DNA of 32,640 bases from an uncultured Tessaracoccus sp. (GTDB lineage: Bacteria > Actinomycetota > Actinomycetes > Propionibacteriales > Propionibacteriaceae): the NCBI RefSeq assembly GCF_947255005.1, contig NZ_CAMYFI010000026.1, positions 1-32,640 of the forward strand. Reading direction: 5' to 3'. The notes beneath the pieces are model-generated. The model made no database searches, was not told the origin of the DNA, and saw nothing but the letters and a program-made list of their open reading frames with translations. This document shows, in pieces, positions 23,798 to 31,249 of the stretch. Made by a program: the position numbers and the translations under genes. Position 1 is the first letter of the stretch; every line of letters begins with the position of its first letter.

Positions 23798-23845
23798 CGT
23801 TGGTTCGTATCGACGGCGGCGCTGCGTCGTCGATACGAACCAACG
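23798..23845. repeat. Long perfect inverted repeat
   Basis: Perfect 18-bp arms (23798-23815 and 23828-23845; CGTTGGTTCGTATCGACG) with a 12-nt loop, between the transaldolase terminator and the metal transporter promoter. No T tract follows. It could be a second terminator, a REP-like element or a protein-binding site. Confidence 0.75.
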
Positions 23846-23861
23846 GACAGCACACCCAACC

Positions 23862-23892
23862 TTGACACAAGATTTAGGTAAGCCTAACCTAA
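23862..23892 (+). promoter_or_regulatory. Promoter with DtxR/IdeR-type box
   Basis: TTGACA (23862-23867), 17-nt spacer, TAACCT (23885-23890). The -10 is covered by TTAGGTAAGCCTAACCTAA (23874-23892), which differs by one base from the usual DtxR/IdeR operator core TTAGGTTAG-CTAACCTAA. Binding of a metal-loaded DtxR-family repressor would block the promoter. Confidence 0.85.
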
Positions 23893-23949
23893 GTTTGCGA
23901 CGGGCGGTCCGTCGTAAGAGAGACCCGGTAGAAGGTTTGGGAGAGTAAC

Positions 23950-24876
23950 GTGAGAATGAATCGTTGTGTCGGTGCGCTGGTGGCTGCTGCATGTGCGACG
24001 GCAGCGTTGGCGGGGTGTTCGTCTGGCAGCAACGGTGACGGGGATGGACTCAACGTCGTCTCCTCGACTGGATACCTGACCGATGCCATTCACAACATCG
24101 CTCCAGGTATTGAGGTGACGACGCTCGTCGCCCCTGGCGGCGACCCACACACGCAAGAGCTGACGACCGCTGACATCCAGAAGGTTGACAGCGCTGATCT
24201 CGTCGTGTGGACGAGTCACGACATGGAACACCGAATGATGGAGCACTTTGATTCACTCGGTGATAAGTCGCTACCGGCGGCTGAGGCCATCCCAGAAAAA
24301 GACCTGCTGCCGTGGGAGAACGACGACGGAACGCAAGGGCACGACCCGCACGTCTGGAACTCACCGTTACTGTGGAAGTACGTCGTGGATTCGATCGCAG
24401 ACAAACTCTCCGACATGGATCCGGACAACGCCAGCACCTACGCCGACAATGCGAAGAAATACAAGTCCGAAATCCAGGACGCTCACGAAGAGGCGATGAA
24501 GAAACTCGCCCAGATTCCGGAGCATAAGCGCATTCTTATCACTGGTCATGATGCGTTCAACTACCTCGGCGCCACCTACAAGATCGACGTGCACGCCACG
24601 GACCTTGTCACATCTGAATCTCAGATCTCAGCGGCTGAGCTGAACGATCTCGCTGAGTTGATTGTCCAGCACGAAGTCAAGGTCATTTTCCAAGACAATC
24701 TCAAGAACCCAGAGGCGATCCAGCACTTGAAGGAGTCCGTGCGAGCCAAGGGAGGAGACGTCGAAGTTGCGGACACAGAGCTATTCGCCGACACGTTGGG
24801 AGAGTCCGCCCCAACGGATACCTACCTGGGAGCGTTTAAGTCGAACATCGAAGTAATTAGCGAGGCGCTTCGATAA
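23950..24876 (+). CDS. Metal ABC transporter substrate-binding lipoprotein (Mn/Fe/Zn, TroA type)
   Basis: A 308-residue cluster A-I binding protein. A lipoprotein signal peptide (RCVGALVAAACATAALAGC) ends at the lipobox Cys23. The metal ligands line up as His67 (GGDPHTQ), His134 (GHDPHVWNS), His200 (ITGHDAFNYLG) and Asp281 (LFADTLG), the His3-Asp set of TroA-like proteins. The GTG start at 23950 has GGGAG 6 nt upstream. An ATG 6 nt later is the alternative. The DtxR-type box in its promoter argues for manganese or iron rather than zinc. It is first gene of a four-gene transporter operon. Confidence 0.9.
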   Translation: MRMNRCVGALVAAACATAALAGCSSGSNGDGDGLNVVSSTGYLTDAIHNIAPGIEVTTLVAPGGDPHTQELTTADIQKVDSADLVVWTSHDMEHRMMEHFDSLGDKSLPAAEAIPEKDLLPWENDDGTQGHDPHVWNSPLLWKYVVDSIADKLSDMDPDNASTYADNAKKYKSEIQDAHEEAMKKLAQIPEHKRILITGHDAFNYLGATYKIDVHATDLVTSESQISAAELNDLAELIVQHEVKVIFQDNLKNPEAIQHLKESVRAKGGDVEVADTELFADTLGESAPTDTYLGAFKSNIEVISEALR

Positions 24877-24897
24877 CGCAGAACCGGGACGAATACA

Positions 24898-24942
24898 AAG
24901 CCTGTTGTGCGTGCGGGCTCCACTCTGCCGCACAACAGGCTT
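24898..24942 (+). terminator. Intercistronic hairpin in the metal transporter operon
   Basis: Perfect 13-bp stem (24898-24910, 24930-24942; AAGCCTGTTGTGC) with a 19-nt loop, between the binding-protein and ATPase genes. No T run follows. It probably acts as a partial terminator or an RNA-stabilising end, letting the binding protein be made in excess. Confidence 0.6.
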
Positions 24943-24973
24943 GCGTATGGCGCGCAGCGCCATCGAAAGGCAG

Positions 24974-25723
24974 GTGAGTGTCTTGGATGCTCCTCTCAAA
25001 ATGCGGGGCGTGAGCGCGGGTTATCAGCAAACCATGGCATTAGTCGATGCGAATCTCGACGTTGAGGCTGGGTCAGTTCATGCCATCATCGGACCAAACG
25101 GGTCAGGAAAGTCAACGCTACTGAAAGCGGCCCTCGGTCTTCTCCCAGGCGCAACAGGAACTGTCACGTTCTTTGGAAAGCCCTTAGAGCATGCACGCAG
25201 GCGCGTTGCCTACATGCCACAGACAGCCAGCGTTGACTGGGACTTCCCAATCAAGGTCGAAGACGTAGTCCTGATGGGGACATATCCACGATTAGGTTGG
25301 GTGCGACGGCCGGGGCGCACGGAGCGACAGGCCGCCGCATCCGCGATGGAACGCGTGGGACTGACCGACGTCGCGGATAGACATATATCAGCACTTTCGG
25401 GCGGACAGAAGCAGCGCGTGTTTGTGGCACGCACACTCGCTCAGGGAAGTGATCTGCTGATAATGGACGAACCATTCGCAGGGGTAGACATCGCCTCCGA
25501 ATCCGTGATCCGGAGCGTCCTCCAGGACGTGGCCACGCAGGGCAAGACGGTCGTGATCGTGCACCATGACATCTCAAGTATCAGTGGGTTTTGCGACCAA
25601 GCCACTCTGCTCTCCGCTGGTTCGGTCCAAGCAACTGGGGCTATCGACGATGTGCTCTCACCGGAGCATCTTGCCAACGCTTACGGGATTGCCCCCGAAA
25701 TACTGAAGGGCTGCGATGGGTAA
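24974..25723 (+). CDS. Metal ABC transporter ATP-binding protein
   Basis: A 249-residue ABC ATPase: Walker A GPNGSGKST (40-48), Q-loop Gln83, signature LSGGQ (141-145), Walker B LLIMDEP (161-167) and switch His198. The stretch WDFPIKVEDVVLMGTYPRLGW is typical of Mn/Zn/Fe (MntB/TroB/ZnuC-type) ATPases. The reading frame is open from 24905, but that start lies inside the intercistronic hairpin. The GTG at 24974 follows GAAAGGCAG and gives the family length. The stop overlaps the next gene by 8 bp. Confidence 0.88.
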   Translation: MSVLDAPLKMRGVSAGYQQTMALVDANLDVEAGSVHAIIGPNGSGKSTLLKAALGLLPGATGTVTFFGKPLEHARRRVAYMPQTASVDWDFPIKVEDVVLMGTYPRLGWVRRPGRTERQAAASAMERVGLTDVADRHISALSGGQKQRVFVARTLAQGSDLLIMDEPFAGVDIASESVIRSVLQDVATQGKTVVIVHHDISSISGFCDQATLLSAGSVQATGAIDDVLSPEHLANAYGIAPEILKGCDG

Positions 25724-26675
25724 CCTGCACTTCATACCGATAACGGAGTTCTTCTCGACGTATGGCTACCGGACCACTTTCTTCGCTGTCGTCCTCGCGG
25801 GACTCCTAGCTGGGGTATTTGGCTCGCTGCTCTACCTGCGTCGGCAGTCACTGATGTCCGACGTGATGGGTCATTCAGCAATCTTCGGCGTCGCCTGCGC
25901 ATTCATCGTCGCAGAAGCCGTGCTCGGGATCAACGGGCGCTCTATTCCAGTCTTAATCCTGGGCGCTGCCGTCTCTGCCTTCCTATCGGTGTGGATTACC
26001 TCGTGGGTCAGCGATCGCACTCCTATCAGCGCGGACACAGCGATGGCGGTGTCCCTGGCTCTGTTCTACGGCGGAGGCTTATGCCTCCTTTACATCATCA
26101 GTCACTCTCGGCTAAGAGGACGGGCGGGGCTCTCGGATTACATCTTTGGCAACGCTGCAACCACCCGAGCCGCTGATCTGCACGCAATAATGTGGCTATC
26201 AGTCGTCGTGTTGATGGTGCTGGTGGTGTTATGGAAGGAATTCAAGATCTGCATCTTCGACCCGATAGCAGCTCGCATGTATGGGTTACGCCCATCTATC
26301 ATCAACCCCATTCTCATGACATGCGTGACACTTGCTATCGTTGCAGGAATCAAAAGTGTCGGCATGATCCTCATGGTCGCTTTTGCCATCCTTCCAGCAG
26401 CAATATGCCACCAATTCGCCGGCTCCATGGCACACATGGCATTGGGGTCAGGAGCTATTGGTGCCCTGGCCGGAGGTGTGGGAACGTATCTCTCCATTAG
26501 TGCTGGAAATGTTCCCACTGGCCCGATCGTTGTACTACTCCTGTTTGGAGTATTCGTTGTAGCGATACTCGTTTCTCCTCGCCGGCGCAAGGCTGCAATT
26601 CCCAGCGCTGCGGATAGACCCAGCGACGAGGAGAGTCAACGCGTAGCGATTCGAGGCACAGGTGATCCACGATGA
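25716..26675 (+). CDS. Metal ABC transporter permease (TroC/MntC type)
   Basis: A 319-residue ABC-3 family permease with about eight to nine hydrophobic helices. Family landmarks are LLAGVFGSLLYLRRQSLMSDVMGHSAIFGVACAF near the N-terminus and the cytoplasmic coupling stretch DPIAARMYGLRPSIINPILM. It has a longer hydrophilic C-terminal tail than its partner. It overlaps the ATPase gene by 8 bp and the second permease by 4 bp. Two different permeases imply a heterodimeric channel as in TroBCD/SitBCD systems. Confidence 0.9.
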   Translation: MGNLHFIPITEFFSTYGYRTTFFAVVLAGLLAGVFGSLLYLRRQSLMSDVMGHSAIFGVACAFIVAEAVLGINGRSIPVLILGAAVSAFLSVWITSWVSDRTPISADTAMAVSLALFYGGGLCLLYIISHSRLRGRAGLSDYIFGNAATTRAADLHAIMWLSVVVLMVLVVLWKEFKICIFDPIAARMYGLRPSIINPILMTCVTLAIVAGIKSVGMILMVAFAILPAAICHQFAGSMAHMALGSGAIGALAGGVGTYLSISAGNVPTGPIVVLLLFGVFVVAILVSPRRRKAAIPSAADRPSDEESQRVAIRGTGDPR

Positions 26676-27574
26676 GCTTCATAACGTCTGCGTTCCTACT
26701 CGCCGTTGTTACCTCAGTAGCATGTTCGCTTCCTGGGGTCTTCGTTGTGCTCCGAAAGCAATCCATGTTGGTAGATGCGATATCACATGCGGTGCTGCCA
26801 GGAATCGTCATGGGAGTGGTGATCACAGGAACCCTTCAATCGCCGCTCATGATTGCCTTCGCCACACTCATGGGACTTGCCATAGTGTGGTGTTCAAACT
26901 GGCTACGTCGGGCCAGCCTGCTCATTGGAGAAGCAGACCAAGGCGTCCTTTTCCCTGCCTTGTTTTCACTCGGCGTTCTTCTGCTGTCGACCACCTATTC
27001 CAACACCCATATCTGCACGGAAACAGTGTTGGCTGGTGACCTCAACCTGATGGCTCTACGCTCGCAACACATCTTCATCGACGGAGTCAGCATTGGGCCG
27101 CGCGCCATGTGGACATTGATTGGCGTCTCAGTATTGAACATTGCCTTCATAGCGCGATACCGACGAGTGCTATGCACCGCAATCTTCGACCCCCAGTATG
27201 CTCACTCCATCGGCATGCCTGTTCGGCGTATCGACAACATGTTCATGACTCTCGTCGCCTTGACCGTAGTCACCGCATTCAATGTTGCCGGGTCAATTCT
27301 CGTCGTAGCGTTGATGATTTGCCCAGCAGCAACAGCGCTACTCATCACCCGCGACATCCGCAGCGTTATCCCAGCAACAATCATTACTGCCGTATTCAGC
27401 GCCATTGCTGGATTCGCAATTGCATGGCAAGCCGAGCTACCCACATCGGTAACCATGGCACTCATTGATGGCATTCTGTTCATTCTCGTAGCCATCGTTT
27501 GGATGCTGCGTACGCCCCGGCGTATCCGCAAGAGCACTTCGCACGCACAGGGTCAGCTCCCCAATCAACCATGA
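26672..27574 (+). CDS. Metal ABC transporter permease (TroD/MntD type)
   Basis: A 300-residue ABC-3 family permease. SFITSAFLLAVVTSVACSLPGVFVVLRKQSMLVDAISHAVLPGIVMG and FDPQYAHSIGMPVRRIDNMFMTLVALTVVTAFNVAGSILVVALMICPAATALL are the conserved parts. It starts in an ATGA overlap with the first permease. It is the last gene of the operon and convergent with the GlpR-like gene. The 96-bp gap after it shows no clear terminator. No DtxR-like regulator gene lies nearby, so control is from elsewhere in the genome. Confidence 0.9.
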   Translation: MSFITSAFLLAVVTSVACSLPGVFVVLRKQSMLVDAISHAVLPGIVMGVVITGTLQSPLMIAFATLMGLAIVWCSNWLRRASLLIGEADQGVLFPALFSLGVLLLSTTYSNTHICTETVLAGDLNLMALRSQHIFIDGVSIGPRAMWTLIGVSVLNIAFIARYRRVLCTAIFDPQYAHSIGMPVRRIDNMFMTLVALTVVTAFNVAGSILVVALMICPAATALLITRDIRSVIPATIITAVFSAIAGFAIAWQAELPTSVTMALIDGILFILVAIVWMLRTPRRIRKSTSHAQGQLPNQP

Positions 27575-27670
27575 TCATGTGAGCAGGCTCGCTCATCTGT
27601 AGCCCCAGCCGTTGAATTCTACCGCCACGGGGATGGGACGAACTCTAGGCCGGCGTTGCACTTCGGGAGT

Positions 27671-28399
27671 TTACTCGCCCATGGCGCGGGGCAGCTCCGC
27701 CGATTCTTCCGCGACGGGGGCCCCGGGCTCGTCGGCCGTGGGCACCAGCGGAGTGCTCGTGACGACGGGCGCGGAGAGGTCGATGGTGCGCACGGTGCGC
27801 GGCATCAGCGGCTTCTGCACGTAGGTAGGTGAGGTGACGGGCACCGGGTCCCAGAACACGCCGTGCTCGGACGGGGCGGTGAGATCGATAGAGAACTCGG
27901 TGGATTCGGCACGCTCCTCGATGTCCTCCATCACCTCGGTGACCTCGTCGTCGCCGAACCCGGCGTCGATACGCGCAGCGCGGGCGTCCATCCGTCGGTG
28001 CATCTGCACGACGGTGAACCGCGCGACGCCGATGAACGCAACCATCAGCACAGTCGGGATGAGGAAGGCCCACCAGGCAACGACACCGAAGCCGCCCAGC
28101 ATGGCAAGCAACATCGCCACCGCGCAGAGCACCGCCATGACGGTGAGGCGCCGGCGCGCCGCCTGCTGCGCGGCCATCTTCAGGCCGTACCGTTCGGAGG
28201 CGCGGGTGAGCGGCGTCGACACCGCGGCCGGGTCGCCATAGTCGGCGTCGTCGCCAGTGAAAATACGCAGCGACTGGGAGAAACGCTCCGTCGGCTCTTC
28301 GGCGATATCGTCAGAGTTGGGGCGCTGGCTTGAAATCCATGGAACAGCGCATACCAAACCCACCACGAGCAGGGTGGCAATGATGAGTCCGGCAAGCAT
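27671..28399 (-). CDS. GlpR/SepX-like divisome membrane protein
   Basis: A 242-residue membrane protein: one helix at 2-21, a cytoplasmic segment with the sequence SQSLRIFTG and LTRASERYGLKMAAQQAARRR, a helical hairpin at about 86-104 and 108-130, then a long acidic, Pro-rich tail. This layout, and the position next to a MoeA-like gene, match SepX of Streptomyces and GlpR of Corynebacterium, which tie the gephyrin-like Glp to septum and pole growth. A TAGCGT -10 box (28406-28411) lies 6 nt before the ATG, so the mRNA is probably leaderless. Identity rests mainly on layout and synteny. Confidence 0.75.
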   Translation of the reverse strand: MLAGLIIATLLVVGLVCAVPWISSQRPNSDDIAEEPTERFSQSLRIFTGDDADYGDPAAVSTPLTRASERYGLKMAAQQAARRRLTVMAVLCAVAMLLAMLGGFGVVAWWAFLIPTVLMVAFIGVARFTVVQMHRRMDARAARIDAGFGDDEVTEVMEDIEERAESTEFSIDLTAPSEHGVFWDPVPVTSPTYVQKPLMPRTVRTIDLSAPVVTSTPLVPTADEPGAPVAEESAELPRAMGE

Positions 28400-28478
28400 G
28401 CTGCCACGCTAGAGGGACAATCGTGATTCGGCTGTGACCTCAGCGGGCGAGTCGCGCAAATTATACAGTGGACAAGGG

Positions 28479-29768
28479 TCAGTTGAGGTCATCCAACTGC
28501 CAATACTGCACGCTGCTACCGGCATTTGCAGAGGCGGTGTGCTCGTCGAGCAGCACGAGGACATTCGTCTGCGCGAGTTCGGTGAGCGCATGCGGGCGCG
28601 ATACGGGCGTGACCCGGTTGATGCCGGATTCCTTGGCAACTCGCGCGCGCAGCAGGTGCGTTTGGCCCTCGGTGGAGCGCATGCCGTGGGCGGCGATGCC
28701 GCGCACGAGGGGGCGACGAGGGTCGGCGCCGGCGAGCTTGCGGATGAGCGGCCAGCCAAAGGCCTGGAACGAGACGTAGGCGCTCACGGGGTTGCCCGGC
28801 AGCATAATCATCGGGATGTTGTCGTCCCCGATGAGGCCGAAGGTCTGGGTGCGGCCGGGAGTCATGGCCACCTTCGCGGAGTCGACCAGGCCGATGCCGG
28901 ACATCACCTCGGCCATCGCCTCGTAGTCTTCCCGGCGCCCGCCCGTGGTGGAGATTACGAGGTCGGCGCGGATGAGCTGGTCGGTCACCGTGTGGCGCAA
29001 CTCGTCGTGGTCGTTGGAGCCGACGACGGTGTGGAACACCTGGGCGCCTGCCGCGCGGGCCGCGGCGGCGATGAGGAAGGAGTTGGCGTCGAAGTTACTG
29101 TCCGACGAGGCCTGCGCACCAGGCGCGACGAGCCCCTCGCCCGACCCAACAACCACCACGCGCGGGCGCGGACGGACGAACACCTTGTCGATGCCGGCGC
29201 TGGCCAACAGGCCAACTGAGCGGTCGTCGAGGATGTCGCCTTCTTTCAGGAGTTGCTCTCCCGCATGGAGATGTTCACCCGCGACGCGCACGTATTCACC
29301 GTCGCTCACGGTGTCGAAGATCCTGGCCAAGTCACCTTCCAGTGCGACGTACACCGTCGGGAGAACTGCCGTGGCGCCTGGCGGCACGGGGTCGCCCGCT
29401 GCGACGTGACGCACCGCGCCAAGCGGGAGGCGGCCGTCTTCGGTTTCGGCGAGCATCATCGTCTCGACACGCTTGCCGTCGTCGTCGGTGAGGTCGGAGG
29501 CGCGCACCGCATACCCGTCGACGAGAGCGGTGGTCTGGTGGGGCACGTCGACGAGTGAGGTGATGTCTTCACACACCACCTGGTTCCAGGCTTCGAGCAG
29601 GCCCATGCCGAAGGGGCGCAGCGGCTCGACGAGGCCGAGGAGGTAGTCAATGTGGTCTTGCATGGAGCGCAGGCCCGCCTCGTTGCTCGCGGGCGGTTCG
29701 GGCAGGCGCGGTGCCTCGACCTCTTCCACTTCTACGGGTTCCTGCTGCTTACGACCAAACCAAGCCAT
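28479..29768 (-). CDS. Gephyrin/MoeA-like protein (Glp)
   Basis: A 429-residue MoeA-fold protein. VDGYAV (83-88) replaces the usual MDGYA, LPGNPVSA (323-330) is conserved, and the loop that in MoeA reads TSGGVSVGDYD is here TTGGRREDYE (274-283). The N-terminus MAWFGRKQQEPVEVEEVEAP is an extra charged tail. The altered loop suggests weak or no molybdotransferase activity, in line with the cell-division role of corynebacterial Glp, which binds FtsZ and the receptor GlpR (established knowledge; transfer here is inference). It is divergent from fthC with only 18 bp between start codons. Confidence 0.82.
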   Translation of the reverse strand: MAWFGRKQQEPVEVEEVEAPRLPEPPASNEAGLRSMQDHIDYLLGLVEPLRPFGMGLLEAWNQVVCEDITSLVDVPHQTTALVDGYAVRASDLTDDDGKRVETMMLAETEDGRLPLGAVRHVAAGDPVPPGATAVLPTVYVALEGDLARIFDTVSDGEYVRVAGEHLHAGEQLLKEGDILDDRSVGLLASAGIDKVFVRPRPRVVVVGSGEGLVAPGAQASSDSNFDANSFLIAAAARAAGAQVFHTVVGSNDHDELRHTVTDQLIRADLVISTTGGRREDYEAMAEVMSGIGLVDSAKVAMTPGRTQTFGLIGDDNIPMIMLPGNPVSAYVSFQAFGWPLIRKLAGADPRRPLVRGIAAHGMRSTEGQTHLLRARVAKESGINRVTPVSRPHALTELAQTNVLVLLDEHTASANAGSSVQYWQLDDLN

Positions 29769-29774
29769 GCCCCC

Positions 29775-29781
29775 TACGATA
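29775..29781. promoter_or_regulatory. Overlapping divergent -10 boxes of glp and fthC
   Basis: TACGAT (29775-29780) on the plus strand ends 6 nt before the fthC GTG. TATCGT (29776-29781) on the minus strand ends 7 nt before the glp ATG. The two boxes share five base pairs, so only one polymerase can occupy the site at a time, and both transcripts would be leaderless. Confidence 0.6.
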
Positions 29782-29786
29782 GTTGG

Positions 29787-30338
29787 GTGACCTCCGATAA
29801 GGCTGCACTACGCGCGCGGGCGCGTCGAGAACGTGCGCCGGAGACCATGCGGCGTGAAGACCACGAGCGGCTCCGTCGCTTTCTCGCGTGGCTTCCGGCT
29901 AAGCCCGGGGTGTGTGCGACGTACGTGAGTGTCGCAGGTGAGCCTGACACCGTCACGCTCGTGGAGGCGCTCGTGGCGCGCGGCTGGGAGGTGCGGTTGC
30001 CGGTGCTTCGTCGCAAGCCCGACTGGGCGCGATTCGAGGGCTGGGATACCACGCGCCCGGCATGGCGCGGCATCCCGGAGCCGACGGGCACGCACCTGGG
30101 GGCGGCGTCCCTTGAGGATGCAGATGTGGTTGTCACCTCGTGTTTGGGGGTGGATCGCGAGGGGTACAGGCTGGGGGTAGGCGGCGGTTGGTACGATCAG
30201 GCGCTCACCCACCGCGGGTTTGGGGCCGTGCTGGCGTGGGCACGCGAGGCGGAGGTGTGCGAGGTACTGCCGCGCGAACCCCACGACGTGCCGTGCGACG
30301 GGTGGGTGACGGAAGCGGGTATTACTTGGGTGCGCTGA
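29787..30338 (+). CDS. 5-formyltetrahydrofolate cyclo-ligase
   Basis: A 183-residue protein of the 5-FTHF cyclo-ligase family, which converts 5-formyl-THF to 5,10-methenyl-THF with ATP. The N-terminal basic helix (DKAALRARARRERAPE) and the C-terminal motif GYRLGVGGGWYDQAL (usually GxGxGGGYYDR) are present. Trp and Gln replace the common Tyr and Arg of that motif. The GTG at 29787 is chosen because a -10 box ends 6 nt before it. In-frame codons further upstream overlap glp. The gene order glp-fthC-fmdB-SAF-mscL is conserved in Actinobacteria; galU, often between glp and fthC, is absent. Confidence 0.88.
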   Translation: MTSDKAALRARARRERAPETMRREDHERLRRFLAWLPAKPGVCATYVSVAGEPDTVTLVEALVARGWEVRLPVLRRKPDWARFEGWDTTRPAWRGIPEPTGTHLGAASLEDADVVVTSCLGVDREGYRLGVGGGWYDQALTHRGFGAVLAWAREAEVCEVLPREPHDVPCDGWVTEAGITWVR

Positions 30339-30388
30339 ATTGCACTTCTGGGCGTACACTGGGCCCGTTTGTTTCTCCGGAGGATCCA

Positions 30389-30649
30389 GTGCCCAAGTAC
30401 CAATATCACTGCAACGATTGCGACGCCGATCTCGAGGTGCAGCAGAAATTCACCGACGATGCACTCACCGAGTGCCCCAAGTGCAAGGGCAATCTGAGGA
30501 AAGTATTCAGCGCCGTCGGCGTCGTCTTCAAGGGCTCTGGTTTCTACAAGACCGATTCCAAGCAGCCTGCGGCAAAGCCGGCGGATTCTAAGCCCGCCGA
30601 GTCGAAGCCTGCGGAGTCGAAGCCTGCCCCCGCCTCGTCGGACAGCTGA
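30389..30649 (+). CDS. FmdB-family zinc-ribbon protein
   Basis: An 86-residue protein with an N-terminal zinc ribbon (KYQYHCNDCDADLEV and TECPKCKGNLRKVFSAVGVVFKGSGFY, ligands CxxC and CxxC), then a disordered tail of repeated SKPAE/SKPAD units. The M. tuberculosis homologue Rv0991c is described as a redox-regulated chaperone, and a similar role is possible here. The GTG start at 30389 has GGAGG 5 nt upstream. It lies 50 bp after fthC. The roughly 25-residue low-complexity tail is the variable part. Confidence 0.85.
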   Translation: MPKYQYHCNDCDADLEVQQKFTDDALTECPKCKGNLRKVFSAVGVVFKGSGFYKTDSKQPAAKPADSKPAESKPAESKPAPASSDS

Positions 30650-30685
30650 ACGCCCTCTTCGTTGGTTGAGTAGCTCGAGCCTCCC

Positions 30686-30774
30686 GGTGGTTGAGTAGCG
30701 GGCGAAGCCCGCGTATCGTAACCACGCCCCCCCGATGGTTGAGCCGCCGCCAGAGGCGGCGAGTCGAAACCATC
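30686..30774. repeat. REP-like pair, copy 1
   Basis: First unit 30686-30725: GTGGTTGAG arm, inner stem GCGGGC-GAA-GCCCGC (30698-30712), closing ...AACCAC. Second unit 30734-30774: GATGGTTGAG arm, inner stem CCGCC/GGCGG, closing GTCGAAACCATC. The same two units in the same order recur at 31065-31142. Confidence 0.85.
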
Positions 30775-30818
30775 TGCCCCGCATTTTCTGAGCGGCGTGG
30801 ACGAACTGTACGACTGGG

Positions 30819-30901
30819 AAACTGCAAAACTCGCCACTAGCGACAGCTCTCGCGCGTGGTTCCCGCGGGAGACGATTCGCTAATGTCGAGTTTTGCAGTT
30901 T
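30819..30901. repeat. 83-nt interrupted palindrome
   Basis: Perfect 15-nt outer arms (AAACTGCAAAACTCG at 30819-30833, its complement at 30887-30901), with an inner matched pair TAGCGA (30838-30843) and TCGCTA (30877-30882). It is unrelated in sequence to the neighbouring REP units. Confidence 0.75.
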
Positions 30902-30920
30902 TCTCGCGGCATCTCGATTC

Positions 30921-31009
30921 GGCGACTACGTCGCCTACTCGATGACCGGGGGATACGCGCCCGTCGCCTACCCGATGACCGGGGGGGATACGCGCCCGTC
31001 GCCTACTCG
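30921..31009. repeat. Tandem REP-like repeat
   Basis: Two units of 33 and about 36 bp (30941-30973 and 30974-31009), each GATGACCGGG, a variable G run, GATACGCGCCCGTCGCCTAC. They are preceded by a partial unit with the hairpin GGCGAC-TAC-GTCGCC (30921-30935). The units differ mainly in the G run length. Confidence 0.75.
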
Positions 31010-31064
31010 GTGAGCGACCCCGGGCGCGGCCGCCCCTGGTGGTTGAGCCGCACCCAGCGTCCTC

Positions 31065-31142
31065 GGTGGCTGAGTAACGGGCGAAGCCCGCGCATCCCCC
31101 CGATGGTTGAGCCGCCGCCAGAGGCGGCGTGTCGAAACCATC
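31065..31142. repeat. REP-like pair, copy 2
   Basis: First unit 31065-31097 has lost about 12 nt of its right arm compared with 30686-30725. Second unit 31102-31142 is identical to 30734-30774 except for one base. Confidence 0.85.
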
Positions 31143-31249
31143 TGCGGCCAGTCCATCCCCGCACTCCGCCGCCGAGACCACCTGAAACCCACCAAATTCG
31201 CCCTGTGGAAAACGGGCGTGACGGGTGGCGAGTTGCCAATAGTAAAGGC

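Larger units (their letters stand above)
30650..31249. other. 600-bp non-coding island of REP-like palindromes
   Basis: No credible gene lies between fmdB and the SAF-domain gene. Reading frames here are created by the repeats. The stretch holds two copies of a paired REP module, a long interrupted palindrome and a tandem repeat (listed separately), plus partial units at 30663-30680 and 31038-31055. Confidence 0.8.

Noticed and set aside
30941..31009. Possible CRISPR array
   Set aside because: There are only two to three adjacent units with no unique spacers between them. The variation is in a G run. It is a tandem or REP-type repeat.
30893..31249. N-terminal extension of the SAF-domain protein by 119 codons
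   Set aside because: The extension is translated REP repeats and an interrupted palindrome. The membrane helix expected at the N-terminus follows the ATG at 31250.
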